Assembly (NCBI RefSeq): GCF_014648915.1
Contig: NZ_BMSA01000051.1
Span: 1-38,893, forward strand
Source of the DNA: Streptomyces phaeofaciens
GTDB lineage: Bacteria > Actinomycetota > Actinomycetes > Streptomycetales > Streptomycetaceae
Reading direction: 5' to 3'
DNA length: 38,893 nt
Of this stretch, positions 1 through 7,600 are shown piece after piece. Below the pieces are notes generated by a model. That model searched no databases and was not told where the DNA came from. It saw only the letters and a list, made by a program, of their open reading frames with translations. Position 1 is the first letter of the stretch. Each line of letters begins with the position of its first letter. Made by a program: the position numbers and the translations under genes.

Positions 1-154
1 GCAAGGCGGAGGAGGGCGTCGACGCGGTGGGGGCACCCCCGGCCGGAGGCTGGGGGACGTCGGCAACCGACGACAACGCCGCTGGGGGTCCCCCCTCTGG
101 GGGAGTGCGTGCCAGACCCCGCGTCTGCGGCATGATCGGCCGGACAGGTCCTAG
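1..154. repeat. Partial palindromic element (right part, cut by window edge)
   Basis: Non-coding, rich in short G/C inverted repeats (for example TGGGGGCACCCCC near 28 and CTGGGGGTCCCCCC near 81). It ends at 151-154 in CTAG, preceded by GGCCGGACAGGTC. The last 38 bases (117-154) recur almost unchanged at 13290-13327. The segment also shares, in the same order, GCAAGGCGGAGG (2-13), CGACAACGC (71-79) and GCCAGAC (111-117) with the complete element at 38662-38842. I therefore read it as the right-hand part of a related CTAG-bounded element whose left end lies outside the window. No protein is supported here. Confidence 0.5.
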
Positions 155-185
155 GCGCCCCGGCTCTCGCCCGCACGGCGCACGG

Positions 186-229
186 GAACGGCGGCGGTCC
201 CCGGGTCTCCCCGGCGACCGCCGCCGTTC
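186..229. terminator. Hairpin terminator of the acidic-tail gene
   Basis: Perfect 14-bp inverted repeat, GAACGGCGGCGGTC (186-199) against 216-229, with a 16-nt loop. It lies 40 bases beyond the stop codon of the minus-strand gene at 269-988, where its terminator is expected. Confidence 0.55.
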
Positions 230-268
230 TCGTCGTGCTGGTGCTGTCTGTCTGTCCGTGGGCTGCGG

Positions 269-988
269 TTAACGCTCGGCGTCCAGCGGTTCCAGCTCCT
301 CGTCGTCGTCCAGCTCGGTGTCGAGATCGTCCTCGATCGGATCGTCGCCGCTGTCCCCGGCATCGTCGTCATCGTCGTCCTCGTCCTCGAGGTCGTCGTC
401 GAAGACCGCGCTGACGTCGAAGCGGCAGACCACCCGCTGCGGATCGGCCTGGTCGAACGGTGTCTCCAGCCACTCGCCCGGCTCGGCCGGTTCGTCGGCC
501 GCCAGCACCCAGAGGGTGGAGTCGCCCTCCTCCAGGCCGAACTCCTTGTGCCGCGAGGCGATCTCGTCCGGTTCGAACTCGCCGAACAGGATGCCCAGCG
601 CCCCGTGCACCGTGCCGGAGACGTCCGCTCCGCCCTCGTCCTCCACCGCCTCGACCCGCTGGGCCTGCGCCTGCAGCCGCTGCGGCTCCACGACGGCGTA
701 GTCACGGCGGATCAGCACGCTCAACGCGTTCGGCTCCTCGGGTCCCGCGTACGGCGGCAGGTCCTCCGTGCCGGGGATCTCGAAGGGTGTGACCTCGTCG
801 AAACGGTCGTAGAGCAGTTCGTCGTACACCTCGGCGGCCGCGGCCAGCTCGTTGAAGGCCTCGTAGACGGCCGGGTCGTCCTCCCCCGTCCTGCGTTCGA
901 CCGCCGCAAGGTGGCGGTCGAGCGCGGTCTTGACCGCCTCGGCGGCGGCTCGTACCTCGGCAGCGGTGGGCTGCGCAGCATCAGACAT
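269..988 (-). CDS. Conserved actinobacterial protein with acidic C-terminal tail
   Basis: 239 residues from the ATG at 988; an in-frame start at 1027 would overlap the divergent gene and adds an unconvincing N-terminus. The first 50 residues (from MSDAAQPTAAEV) look like a charged helix. A mixed alpha/beta middle follows, and residues 197-239 form a tail in which about two thirds of residues are Asp/Glu, including a run of six Asp. I see no signal peptide, membrane segment or catalytic motif. The tail could be a protein- or metal-binding extension, but no function can be assigned. It is divergent from the DUF5703 gene with only 47 bases between the start codons, so the two probably share a control region. 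Confidence 0.75.
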   Translation of the reverse strand: MSDAAQPTAAEVRAAAEAVKTALDRHLAAVERRTGEDDPAVYEAFNELAAAAEVYDELLYDRFDEVTPFEIPGTEDLPPYAGPEEPNALSVLIRRDYAVVEPQRLQAQAQRVEAVEDEGGADVSGTVHGALGILFGEFEPDEIASRHKEFGLEEGDSTLWVLAADEPAEPGEWLETPFDQADPQRVVCRFDVSAVFDDDLEDEDDDDDDAGDSGDDPIEDDLDTELDDDEELEPLDAER

Positions 989-1035
989 AGTGCAGACGCT
1001 ATCCGTACCGGGCCCCAGCCCGCACAATAGATGCG
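989..1035. promoter_or_regulatory. 47-bp divergent promoter region, probably leaderless transcripts
   Basis: The only space between two divergent starts (988 minus, 1036 plus). No Shine-Dalgarno sequence precedes the plus-strand ATG; the bases before it read CACAATAGATGCG, which looks like a -10 element rather than a ribosome site. On the minus strand GATAGCGT lies about 7 bases before the ATG. Leaderless or near-leaderless mRNAs on both sides are the simplest reading. Confidence 0.35.
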
Positions 1036-1224
1036 ATGCCGGAATACGAATTTGTCGACGTCTACGTACCGCGCGGGGTCTCCCGCAACGAGGCGACTCG
1101 TCTACTGACCGACCATGCCGAGTACGGACACTGGGAGTTGCACCGCCTCAGCCTGATGCGTGACGGCAGCCGCAGGGTGCGGTTGCGCCGGCGGATCATC
1201 CGCCAGGTGCGGGCCACGTGGTGA
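1036..1224 (+). CDS. Small DUF5703-family protein
   Basis: 62 residues starting MPEYEFVDVYVPRG. The sequence is a short beta/alpha unit (EYEFVDVYVP, then SRNEATRLLTDHAEYGHWE) followed by a very basic C-terminus (RDGSRRVRLRRRIIRQVRATW). I recognise the pattern as DUF5703, a small conserved actinobacterial family of unknown function. No membrane segment or signal peptide. The basic tail would suit nucleic-acid or acidic-protein binding, and the divergent neighbour has an acidic tail, but a direct partnership is only a guess. There is no ribosome-binding site before the ATG. A strong hairpin follows 16 bases after the stop. Confidence 0.8.
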   Translation: MPEYEFVDVYVPRGVSRNEATRLLTDHAEYGHWELHRLSLMRDGSRRVRLRRRIIRQVRATW

Positions 1225-1240
1225 GGTGAGGCGACACATA

Positions 1241-1274
1241 CGGAGCGGGCCCCGCAGATGCGGGGCCCGCTCCG
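1241..1274. terminator. Bidirectional terminator between DUF5703 gene and chpC
   Basis: Perfect inverted repeat CGGAGCGGGCCCCGC (1241-1255) with a 4-nt loop AGAT and the matching arm at 1260-1274, giving a 15-bp GC stem. It sits between the convergent ends of the plus-strand gene (1224) and chpC (1297). Confidence 0.75.
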
Positions 1275-1296
1275 TCGTCCGTGCCGGCGTGGGGTG

Positions 1297-2202
1297 CTAC
1301 GCGCCGGGCCGCGCCTTGCGGTAGATCAGCGCGCCCGCGAGCAGCGCGCCCGCTCCGGCGGGCAGGGCGAAGCCGATGGGCAGTTCGGCGCCGGTGTGCG
1401 CGAGTTGCGGGGCGGCGGGCAGGTGGCCGTTCGTGGCGCGGGCCGGCGTCACCCGGTCCGGCGTGGACGGCGCGCTCTCGGGTCCCGACGCGCTGGACCG
1501 GCCGTGCTCGCCCGGCCTGCCCGGGCCCTGGTGGCCGGGTCCGGCCGGCGTCTCGTGCCCGCGGACCGGCGGTGTGCCGTGGTGGCGGCCCTCGGAACCG
1601 CCGCCGTTCGCGCAGTCGTTGCCGAGCGTGGGGTTGAGGAGCCCGACGACGTCGACGCTGTTGCCGCAGACGTTGACCGGCACGTCGATCGGCGCCTGGA
1701 CGTGGTTGCCGGAGCCGACGCCGGGCGAGCCGCCGGTGTGGCCGCCCGCGTGCGCGCCCCCGGAGCCCCCGTGCGCACCGGAGCCGCCGTGGCTGCCGGA
1801 ACCACTGTGACTGCCGGGGCCGCCGTGGTTGCCGCTGCCGCCGTAGCCTCCCTGGTCGCCGCCGTAGCCCCCCTGGCTGCCGCTGTGACTCCCCTGGCCG
1901 CCGTGGCCCTTGTGGCCGCCGTGGCTCCTGTGGTCGCCGTAGCCGCCCGTCGAGCCGCCGCCCTGGTTGGAGCAGGCGTTGCCCATGGACGGGTTGAGGA
2001 TGCCGATGACGTCGACGGTGTTGCCGCAGACGTTCACCGGGACGTTCACGGGTGCCTGCACCGAGTTGCCGGACAGCACTCCGGGTGAGTCCGTGGCGGA
2101 GCCGTTCGCCGCGGAGTCGGCGTGGGCGTAACCGCCGGCGGCGGCGATCACCCCCGTCGCCGCCGCCACGGTCATGAGGCTTTTGCGGGTGACCTGTCGC
2201 AT
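1297..2202 (-). CDS. chpC: Long chaplin with sortase signal (ChpC-like)
   Basis: 301 residues. Sec signal peptide about 1-28 (cleavage near AHA-DS). Chaplin domain 1 at 39-79 (Cys59, Cys77) and chaplin domain 2 at 159-199 (Cys179, Cys197), each with the hallmark NVCGN...LNP..GN.C. A Gly/Ser/His-rich linker (81-158) joins them and a Pro-rich spacer follows. The C-terminus has a sortase motif LAHTG (267-271), a hydrophobic segment (274-294) and a short basic tail. Chaplins are amyloid-forming surface proteins that coat aerial hyphae and spores; long chaplins are attached to the cell wall by class E sortases, which use LAXTG. The neighbour is chpH, the arrangement I recall for chpC-chpH in S. 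coelicolor. AGGGA precedes the ATG. A terminator lies on each side, so it is probably transcribed alone. Confidence 0.93.
   Translation of the reverse strand: MRQVTRKSLMTVAAATGVIAAAGGYAHADSAANGSATDSPGVLSGNSVQAPVNVPVNVCGNTVDVIGILNPSMGNACSNQGGGSTGGYGDHRSHGGHKGHGGQGSHSGSQGGYGGDQGGYGGSGNHGGPGSHSGSGSHGGSGAHGGSGGAHAGGHTGGSPGVGSGNHVQAPIDVPVNVCGNSVDVVGLLNPTLGNDCANGGGSEGRHHGTPPVRGHETPAGPGHQGPGRPGEHGRSSASGPESAPSTPDRVTPARATNGHLPAAPQLAHTGAELPIGFALPAGAGALLAGALIYRKARPGA
1729..1962. repeat. Gly/His/Ser-coding degenerate repeats inside chpC
   Basis: DNA for the linker between the two chaplin domains. Short Gly-Gly-Tyr-Gly, Gly-Ser-His and Gly-His-Gly-Gly units recur, so the DNA is low in complexity. Linker length is likely to vary between strains through slippage. 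Confidence 0.6.
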
Positions 2203-2313
2203 TGCTGAATCCCTGCTTTCAATCTCGTCCTCGGCCCGAATTCACCGCATCATTCCAGCTCTTCGCGCAGTTCGAGCCATTCGAGTTTCTTCGGCCATTC
2301 CTTCGGAAAAGAC

Positions 2314-2356
2314 CCGTCGGCCCCGGAGCACATGGCGTGCGCTCCGGGGCCGACGG
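2314..2356 (-). terminator. chpH terminator
   Basis: Perfect 16-bp stem, CCGTCGGCCCCGGAGC (2314-2329) against 2341-2356, with an 11-nt loop. It lies 26 bases past the chpH stop and separates chpH from chpC. Confidence 0.75.
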
Positions 2357-2382
2357 TGTGGGCGACCCCTAGCGGGTCGACG

Positions 2383-2616
2383 TCACTTGTTGATGCAGGT
2401 GTTGCCGAAGGCGGGGTTCAGCAGCCCGATCACCGAGATCGTGTTGCCGCAGACGTTCACCGGGACATGCACGGGAACCTGAATCACGTTGCCGGACGCG
2501 ACACCCGGGGAGTGCACCGCGGCACCCTGGGCACCGGCATCGGCGACGGCCATGCCCGCACCCGCGAGAACCAGACCACCAGTGGCAGCCGCAGCAGCGA
2601 CGACCTTCTTGATCAT
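2383..2616 (-). CDS. chpH: Short secreted chaplin ChpH
   Basis: 77 residues from the ATG at 2616, which has an excellent ribosome site (AAGGAGGAATA) immediately upstream; a longer frame to 2646 is rejected for that reason. Sec signal peptide 1-26 (ends AVADA), then one chaplin domain with Cys56 and Cys74, the pair expected to form a disulfide, and the C-terminus GNTCINK. Length and sequence match ChpH, a secreted short chaplin that assembles amyloid films and lowers surface tension so that hyphae can leave the medium. It has its own terminator, and chpC lies downstream on the same strand. Established regulation in S. coelicolor is by the developmental sigma factor BldN; I could not confidently place a BldN promoter here. 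Confidence 0.94.
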   Translation of the reverse strand: MIKKVVAAAAATGGLVLAGAGMAVADAGAQGAAVHSPGVASGNVIQVPVHVPVNVCGNTISVIGLLNPAFGNTCINK

Positions 2617-2771
2617 TATTCCTCCTTGTTGGCAAAGCGACCCCAATCAGCGGATCGCATCACCAGTAACGAGGAGGAATTAATGAGGCTACGCGCTTAT
2701 CGGCGCATTCACCCTTCCCAGTCACGCCCGTACAGGCGCCCGATTATCGAGGCTCGTTTCTTCGGGACGAT

Positions 2772-4097
2772 TCAGGACGCGTCGATGAACCGGTCGAGCA
2801 CACGGACGCCGAACTTCAGGCCGTCCACCGGAACCCGCTCGTCGACACCGTGGAACATGCCGGCGAAGTCCAGCTCCGGGGGCAGCTTCAGCGGGGCGAA
2901 GCCGAAGCCGCGGATGCCGAGGTCGTCGAAGGACTTGGCGTCGGTGCCGCCGGAGAGCATGTACGGGACCGCCTTCGCGGTCGGGTCCTCGGCGAGCAGC
3001 GCGGACTGCATCGCCTCGACCAGCGCGCCGTCGAAGGAGGTCTCCAGGGCCTTGTCGGAGTGCACGTCCTCACGGCGCACCTTCGGGCCGAGGATCCGGT
3101 CGAGGTCGGCGAGGAACTCCTCCTCGTGGCCCGGCAGGAAGCGCCCGTCGACGTGTGCGGTGGCCTCGCCCGGGATGACGTTGACCTTGTAGCCGGCGCC
3201 GAGCTGGGTGGGGTTGGCGGTGTTGCTCAGGGTGGCGCCGATCAGCTTGGCGATGCCGCCCAGCCGGGCGAGCGTGGACTGCATGTCCTCCGGGTCCAGC
3301 TCGGTGCCGAGAGCGTCGCCCAGCTCGTCGAGGAAGGCCCGGGTCGTCTTGGTGACCCGTACCGGGAAGGTGTGGCGGCCGAGGCGGGCGACGGCCTCGG
3401 ACAGTTCGGTGATCGCGTTGTCCCGGTGGATCATCGAGCCGTGGCCGGCGGTGCCGGCGACGGTGAGCTTCATCCAGTGCATGCCCTTCTCGGCCGTCTG
3501 GATCAGATAGAGCCGGCGCTCCTCGCTCACGGTGAACGAGAACCCGCCGACCTCACTGATCGCCTCGGTGACGCCGTCGAAGAGGTCCGGGTGGCGGTCG
3601 ACGAGGTGGCGGGCGCCGTACGTGCCGCCGGCCTCCTCGTCGGCGAGGAAGGCGAGGACGATGTCGCGCGGCGGCCTGCGCCCGGAGCGCAGCCGGTCCC
3701 GGACGACCGCCAGGGTCATCGCGTCCATGTCCTTCATGTCGACGGCCCCGCGCCCCCAGACGCACCCGTCGGTGACCTCGCCCGAGAAGGGGTGGTGGGT
3801 CCAGTCGTCGGCGTTGGCCGGTACGACGTCCAGGTGACCGTGGATGAGCAGCGCGGGCCGGGACGGGTCCTCGCCCTCGATCCGGGCCACCGTGGAGGCG
3901 CGCCCCGGGTGCGACTCGAAGATCTTCGGTTCGAGCCCGACCTCGGCAAGCTTCTCGGCGACCCATTCCGCCGCCTTGCGCTCGCCCGGGCCCGAGTGGT
4001 CGCCGTAGTTGCTGGTGTCGATCCGGATCAGCTCGCTGCAGAGGTCCACGACCTCGTCCTCGCCGGTGACGCTCCTGCCCGTGTCCGTCGCGCTCAC
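2772..4097 (-). CDS. M20-family metallopeptidase
   Basis: 441 residues from a GTG at 4097, preceded by GGGAGGA six bases upstream; in-frame codons further upstream code for unlikely Arg-rich sequence. M20 zinc-site motifs are all present: HGHLD (His88, Asp90), GRGAVDMKD (Asp120), the catalytic pair EE (154-155) and a C-terminal His in FHGVDERV. The family hydrolyses dipeptides or N-acyl amino acids with two zinc ions per subunit, and the middle lid domain (about 190-310) includes GTAGHGSM. No signal peptide, so cytoplasmic. No neighbour shares its strand closely, so the substrate cannot be inferred. Confidence 0.88.
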   Translation of the reverse strand: MSATDTGRSVTGEDEVVDLCSELIRIDTSNYGDHSGPGERKAAEWVAEKLAEVGLEPKIFESHPGRASTVARIEGEDPSRPALLIHGHLDVVPANADDWTHHPFSGEVTDGCVWGRGAVDMKDMDAMTLAVVRDRLRSGRRPPRDIVLAFLADEEAGGTYGARHLVDRHPDLFDGVTEAISEVGGFSFTVSEERRLYLIQTAEKGMHWMKLTVAGTAGHGSMIHRDNAITELSEAVARLGRHTFPVRVTKTTRAFLDELGDALGTELDPEDMQSTLARLGGIAKLIGATLSNTANPTQLGAGYKVNVIPGEATAHVDGRFLPGHEEEFLADLDRILGPKVRREDVHSDKALETSFDGALVEAMQSALLAEDPTAKAVPYMLSGGTDAKSFDDLGIRGFGFAPLKLPPELDFAGMFHGVDERVPVDGLKFGVRVLDRFIDAS

Positions 4098-4331
4098 GCT
4101 GGTTCCTCCCGCTGTCACTGCTGGTGGTCCCCGGGTCCGCGGCACGCGCGGCGACCGGGTCCCCTTCATCCTCCCCCGCCACGCCACCCCTGCCCAAGAC
4201 CGGTCCCGGCCCGTCACACGCCGTTCACGCGGGCCGCGGGCCCCGGCCGGCCACCTGTGATCGGGCACCGCGGAAAGCCTGGTAATGTTTACGACGTCGC
4301 CGCGGGGGAAACCCCGCACGACAGACACCTT

Positions 4332-4419
4332 GTCCGGGTGGCGGAATGGCAGACGCGCTAGCTTGAGGTGCTAGTGCCCTTTATCGGGCGTGGGGGTTCA
4401 AGTCCCCCCTCGGACACCA
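4332..4419 (+). tRNA. tRNA-Leu (anticodon GAG)
   Basis: Acceptor stem GTCCGGG (4332-4338) pairs with 4409-4415 with one G-U. Anticodon arm CTAGC-TTGAGGT-GCTAG gives anticodon GAG at 4365-4367. The long variable arm (GCCC-TTTAT-CGGGC type) marks a class II tRNA. T-arm GGGGGTTCAAGTCCCCC, discriminator A4416, and CCA encoded at 4417-4419. It reads CUC and CUU leucine codons. A strong terminator follows at once. Confidence 0.96.
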
Positions 4420-4426
4420 GAGAAAA

Positions 4427-4461
4427 AGAGAGGGCCGCGACCATTGGTCGCGGCCCTCTCT
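4427..4461 (+). terminator. tRNA-Leu terminator
   Basis: Perfect 16-bp stem, AGAGAGGGCCGCGACC (4427-4442) against 4446-4461, with a 3-nt loop, eight bases after the encoded CCA. Confidence 0.8.
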
Positions 4462-4687
4462 CGTGGTGTGTCCGATGTCTCCCGATCCGAAGATCACGCA
4501 GGTCAGGGGCGAACGTCCGCCGCCCGGGGTACCCCCGGACGGCCCTCCCCGGTGGCCGACACATGGGGGCGAGCCTAGCGTCGTACTAAAATTTCCGGCT
4601 TGTTACGGAGCCGGCCCGGACAACCCCAGGCAGACCTGCGGGCCCGCCGGCGCCCCGGAGGCTTCCGGGATCGAGACGCGAGGACCG

Positions 4688-7600
4688 ATGGCAGCCATAG
4701 ACGAGAGCAGCGCTCTCGGCCTGCTCGACGAAGAAATCCGCGCACAGCTCGGTGACACGGCACGTTTCTCCGGCGGCCCCGCCGCGTCCCCCCGGACCCT
4801 GGTCGACGTGTTCGACGCGTCCGTGCGGTCGTACCCGGACGAGCCGGCCCTGGACGACGGCACCACGCCTCTGACCTACCGGGCGCTCGCGATCGAGGTG
4901 GAGCGGCTCAGGCGCCGGCTCGCCGCCGCCGGGGTCGGCCTGGGCGACCGGGTGGGGGTGCGCGTGCCGTCCGGCACCAACGACCTCTACGTGGCGATCC
5001 TGGCCGTCCTGGCGGCCGGCGCCGCCTATGTGCCGGTCGACGCGGAGGACCCCGACGAGCGGGCCGAGCTGGTGTTCGGCGAGGCCGAGGTACGGGCGGT
5101 GATCGGCGCCGGGCACGAGATCACCGTTCACGGCAGCTCCGACGTCCCGGCCCGCCGGCCCGGCGGCGAGCACGACGCCTGGATCATCTTCACCTCCGGC
5201 TCGACGGGCCGGCCCAAGGGCGTCGCCGTCAGCCACCGCAGCGCCGCGGCGTTCGTGGACGCCGAGGCCGCGCTGTTCCTCACCGACGAACCGATCGGGC
5301 CCGGCGACCGGGTCATGGCCGGACTGTCGGTCGCCTTCGACGCCTCCTGCGAGGAGATGTGGCTGGCCTGGCGCTACGGCGCCTGTCTGGTGCCGGTGCC
5401 CCGCTCCCAGGTCAGGAGCGGCGCCGATCTCGGGCCCTGGCTGGTCGAGCAGGAGATCACCGTCGTCTCGACCGTGCCGACGCTGGCCTCGCTCTGGGAA
5501 CCGGAGACCCTCAGCGACGTACGCCTGCTGATCTTCGGCGGGGAGGCCTGCCCGCCGGAGCTGGTGCAGCGGCTGGTGACCGAGGGGCGCGAGGTGTGGA
5601 ACACCTACGGGCCCACCGAGGCCACCGTGGTCGCCTGCGCCTCCCTCATGACCGGCGAGGAACCGGTACGGATCGGGCTGCCCCTGCGGGGCTGGGAGCT
5701 GGCCGTCGTCGACGAGGCCGGGGAACCGGTGCCGATGGGCGCCAGCGGCCAGCTGGTGATCGGCGGGGTCGGGCTCGCCCGGTACCTCGACGCCGGGAAG
5801 GACGCGGAGAAGTACGCGCCGCTGGAGTCCCTGGGCTGGGAGCGGGCGTACCGCAGCGGCGACCTGGTGCGGGCCGACGCCGAGGGGCTGGTCTTCCTCG
5901 GCCGGGCCGACGAGCAGATCAAGCTCGGCGGCCGCCGGATCGAGCTGGGCGAGGTCGACGCGGCACTCCAGGCGCTGCCCGGGGTCGCGGGGGCCGCCGC
6001 CGCCGTACGGACCGCCCGCAGCGGCAACCAGCTGCTCGTCGGGTACGTCGTCACCCAGGACGGCTGGGACCAGGCCGCCGCCGTGGAGAAGCTCCGCGCC
6101 GCGCTGCCCGCCGCCCTGGTGCCGCTGCTCGCGCCGGTGGACGACCTGCCGACCCGCACCTCCGGGAAGGTCGACCGCAACGCCCTGCCCTGGCCCCTGA
6201 AGGGCGTCGAGGCGCCGGCCGCGCAGCTGTACGGCACCGAGGCCTGGCTCGCCGAGCAGTGGACCGAGGTGCTGGGCATCCCGGTCGCCTCGGCCGCGGA
6301 CGACTTCTTCGCGATCGGCGGCAGCAGTCTGGCCGCCGCCCAGCTCACCACCCGGCTGCGCACCCGCTACCCGAGCGCCGCCGTCCTGGACATCTACCAG
6401 CAGCCGACCCTGCGCAAGCTGGCCCGTCTGCTGGAGGCGTCGGCGCAGGGGGACGGCGACAGCCGCACCGTCGCACCGGTGCCGAGGCGGGCGCAGCTCG
6501 TCCAGCTGCTCCTGCTGGTTCCCTTCCTCACCCTGCTCGGGGTGCGCTGGACGATCGCGCTGGCCGCGCTGGGCAATCTGCTGCCCGGCTACGCGTGGCT
6601 GCCGACCGCGCCCTGGTGGCTGCTGGCCGCCGGTGCGCTGCTGCTGTTCAGCCCGCCCGGGCGGATCGCCCTCGCGGCGGGCGGGGCGTGGGTGCTGCTG
6701 CGGGGTGTGAAGCCCGGACGGTATCCGCGCGGCGGGTCCGTGCATCTGCGGCTGTGGACGGCCGAGCGACTGGCCGAGGCGAGCGGGGCGACTTCGCTGA
6801 CCGGTTCGTGGCTGGAACGCTACGCCCGGGCGCTCGGCGCCAAGGTCGGTCCGGACGTGGATCTGCACTCGCTGCCGCCGGTCACCGGTCTGCTCAAGCT
6901 GGGCCGGGGCGCGGCCGTCGAGTCCGAGGTGGACCTGTCCGGGTACTGGCTGGACGGCGACCGGCTGGAGATCGGCCCGGTCAAGGTGGGCGCGCACGCC
7001 GTCGTCGGCACGCGCAGCATGCTCTTCCCGGGCGCCCGTGTCGGCAAGCGCGCCGAGGTGGCCCCCGGCTCGGCGGTCACCGGGCAGGTGCCGACCGGCC
7101 AGCGGTGGGCGGGCGCGCCCGCGGTCAAGCTCGGCAAGGCCAAACGCAACTGGCCCGCGGAGCGGCCGCAGCGCGGCACGTACTGGCGGGTGATGTACGG
7201 CGTGACCGGGGTCGCGCTGAACCTGCTGCCGGTGGCGGCGGCCGGGGCCGCGCTGCTGGTCGCCCGGCTGTTCGTCACCCCCGGCCTCGGTCTCGGCGGG
7301 GCGCTGCGCGGGGCCGTCCTCGCACTGGTCCCGGCGACGCTCGCCTACGGGCTGGCGTACGCCGTGCTGCTGCTGGCCGCCGTGCGGCTGCTCAGTCTGG
7401 GGCTGCGCGAGGGCACGCATCCCACGCACAGCCGGGTCGGCTGGCAGGCCTGGACGGTCACCCAGCTGATGGACCGCTCCCGCGAGACGCTGTTCCCGCT
7501 GTACGCCGGCCTGGTCACGCCGCTGTGGCTGCGGCTGCTGGGGATGCGGATCGGGCGGGGCGCCGAGGTGTCGACCGTCCTGGCGCTGCCCAGCCTGACC

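Noticed and set aside
27..272. An 81-codon frame at the window start
   Set aside because: Arg/Gly/Pro-rich translation of repeat DNA and a terminator hairpin, with no ribosome site.
2203..2310. BldN-dependent promoter upstream of chpC
   Set aside because: Expected from known biology, but I could not find a convincing -35/-10 pair by eye, so none is annotated.
4561..4687. Promoter of the NRPS in the AT-rich stretch near 4584-4604
   Set aside because: TACTAAAAT looks like a -10 region but no matching -35 at proper spacing was found.
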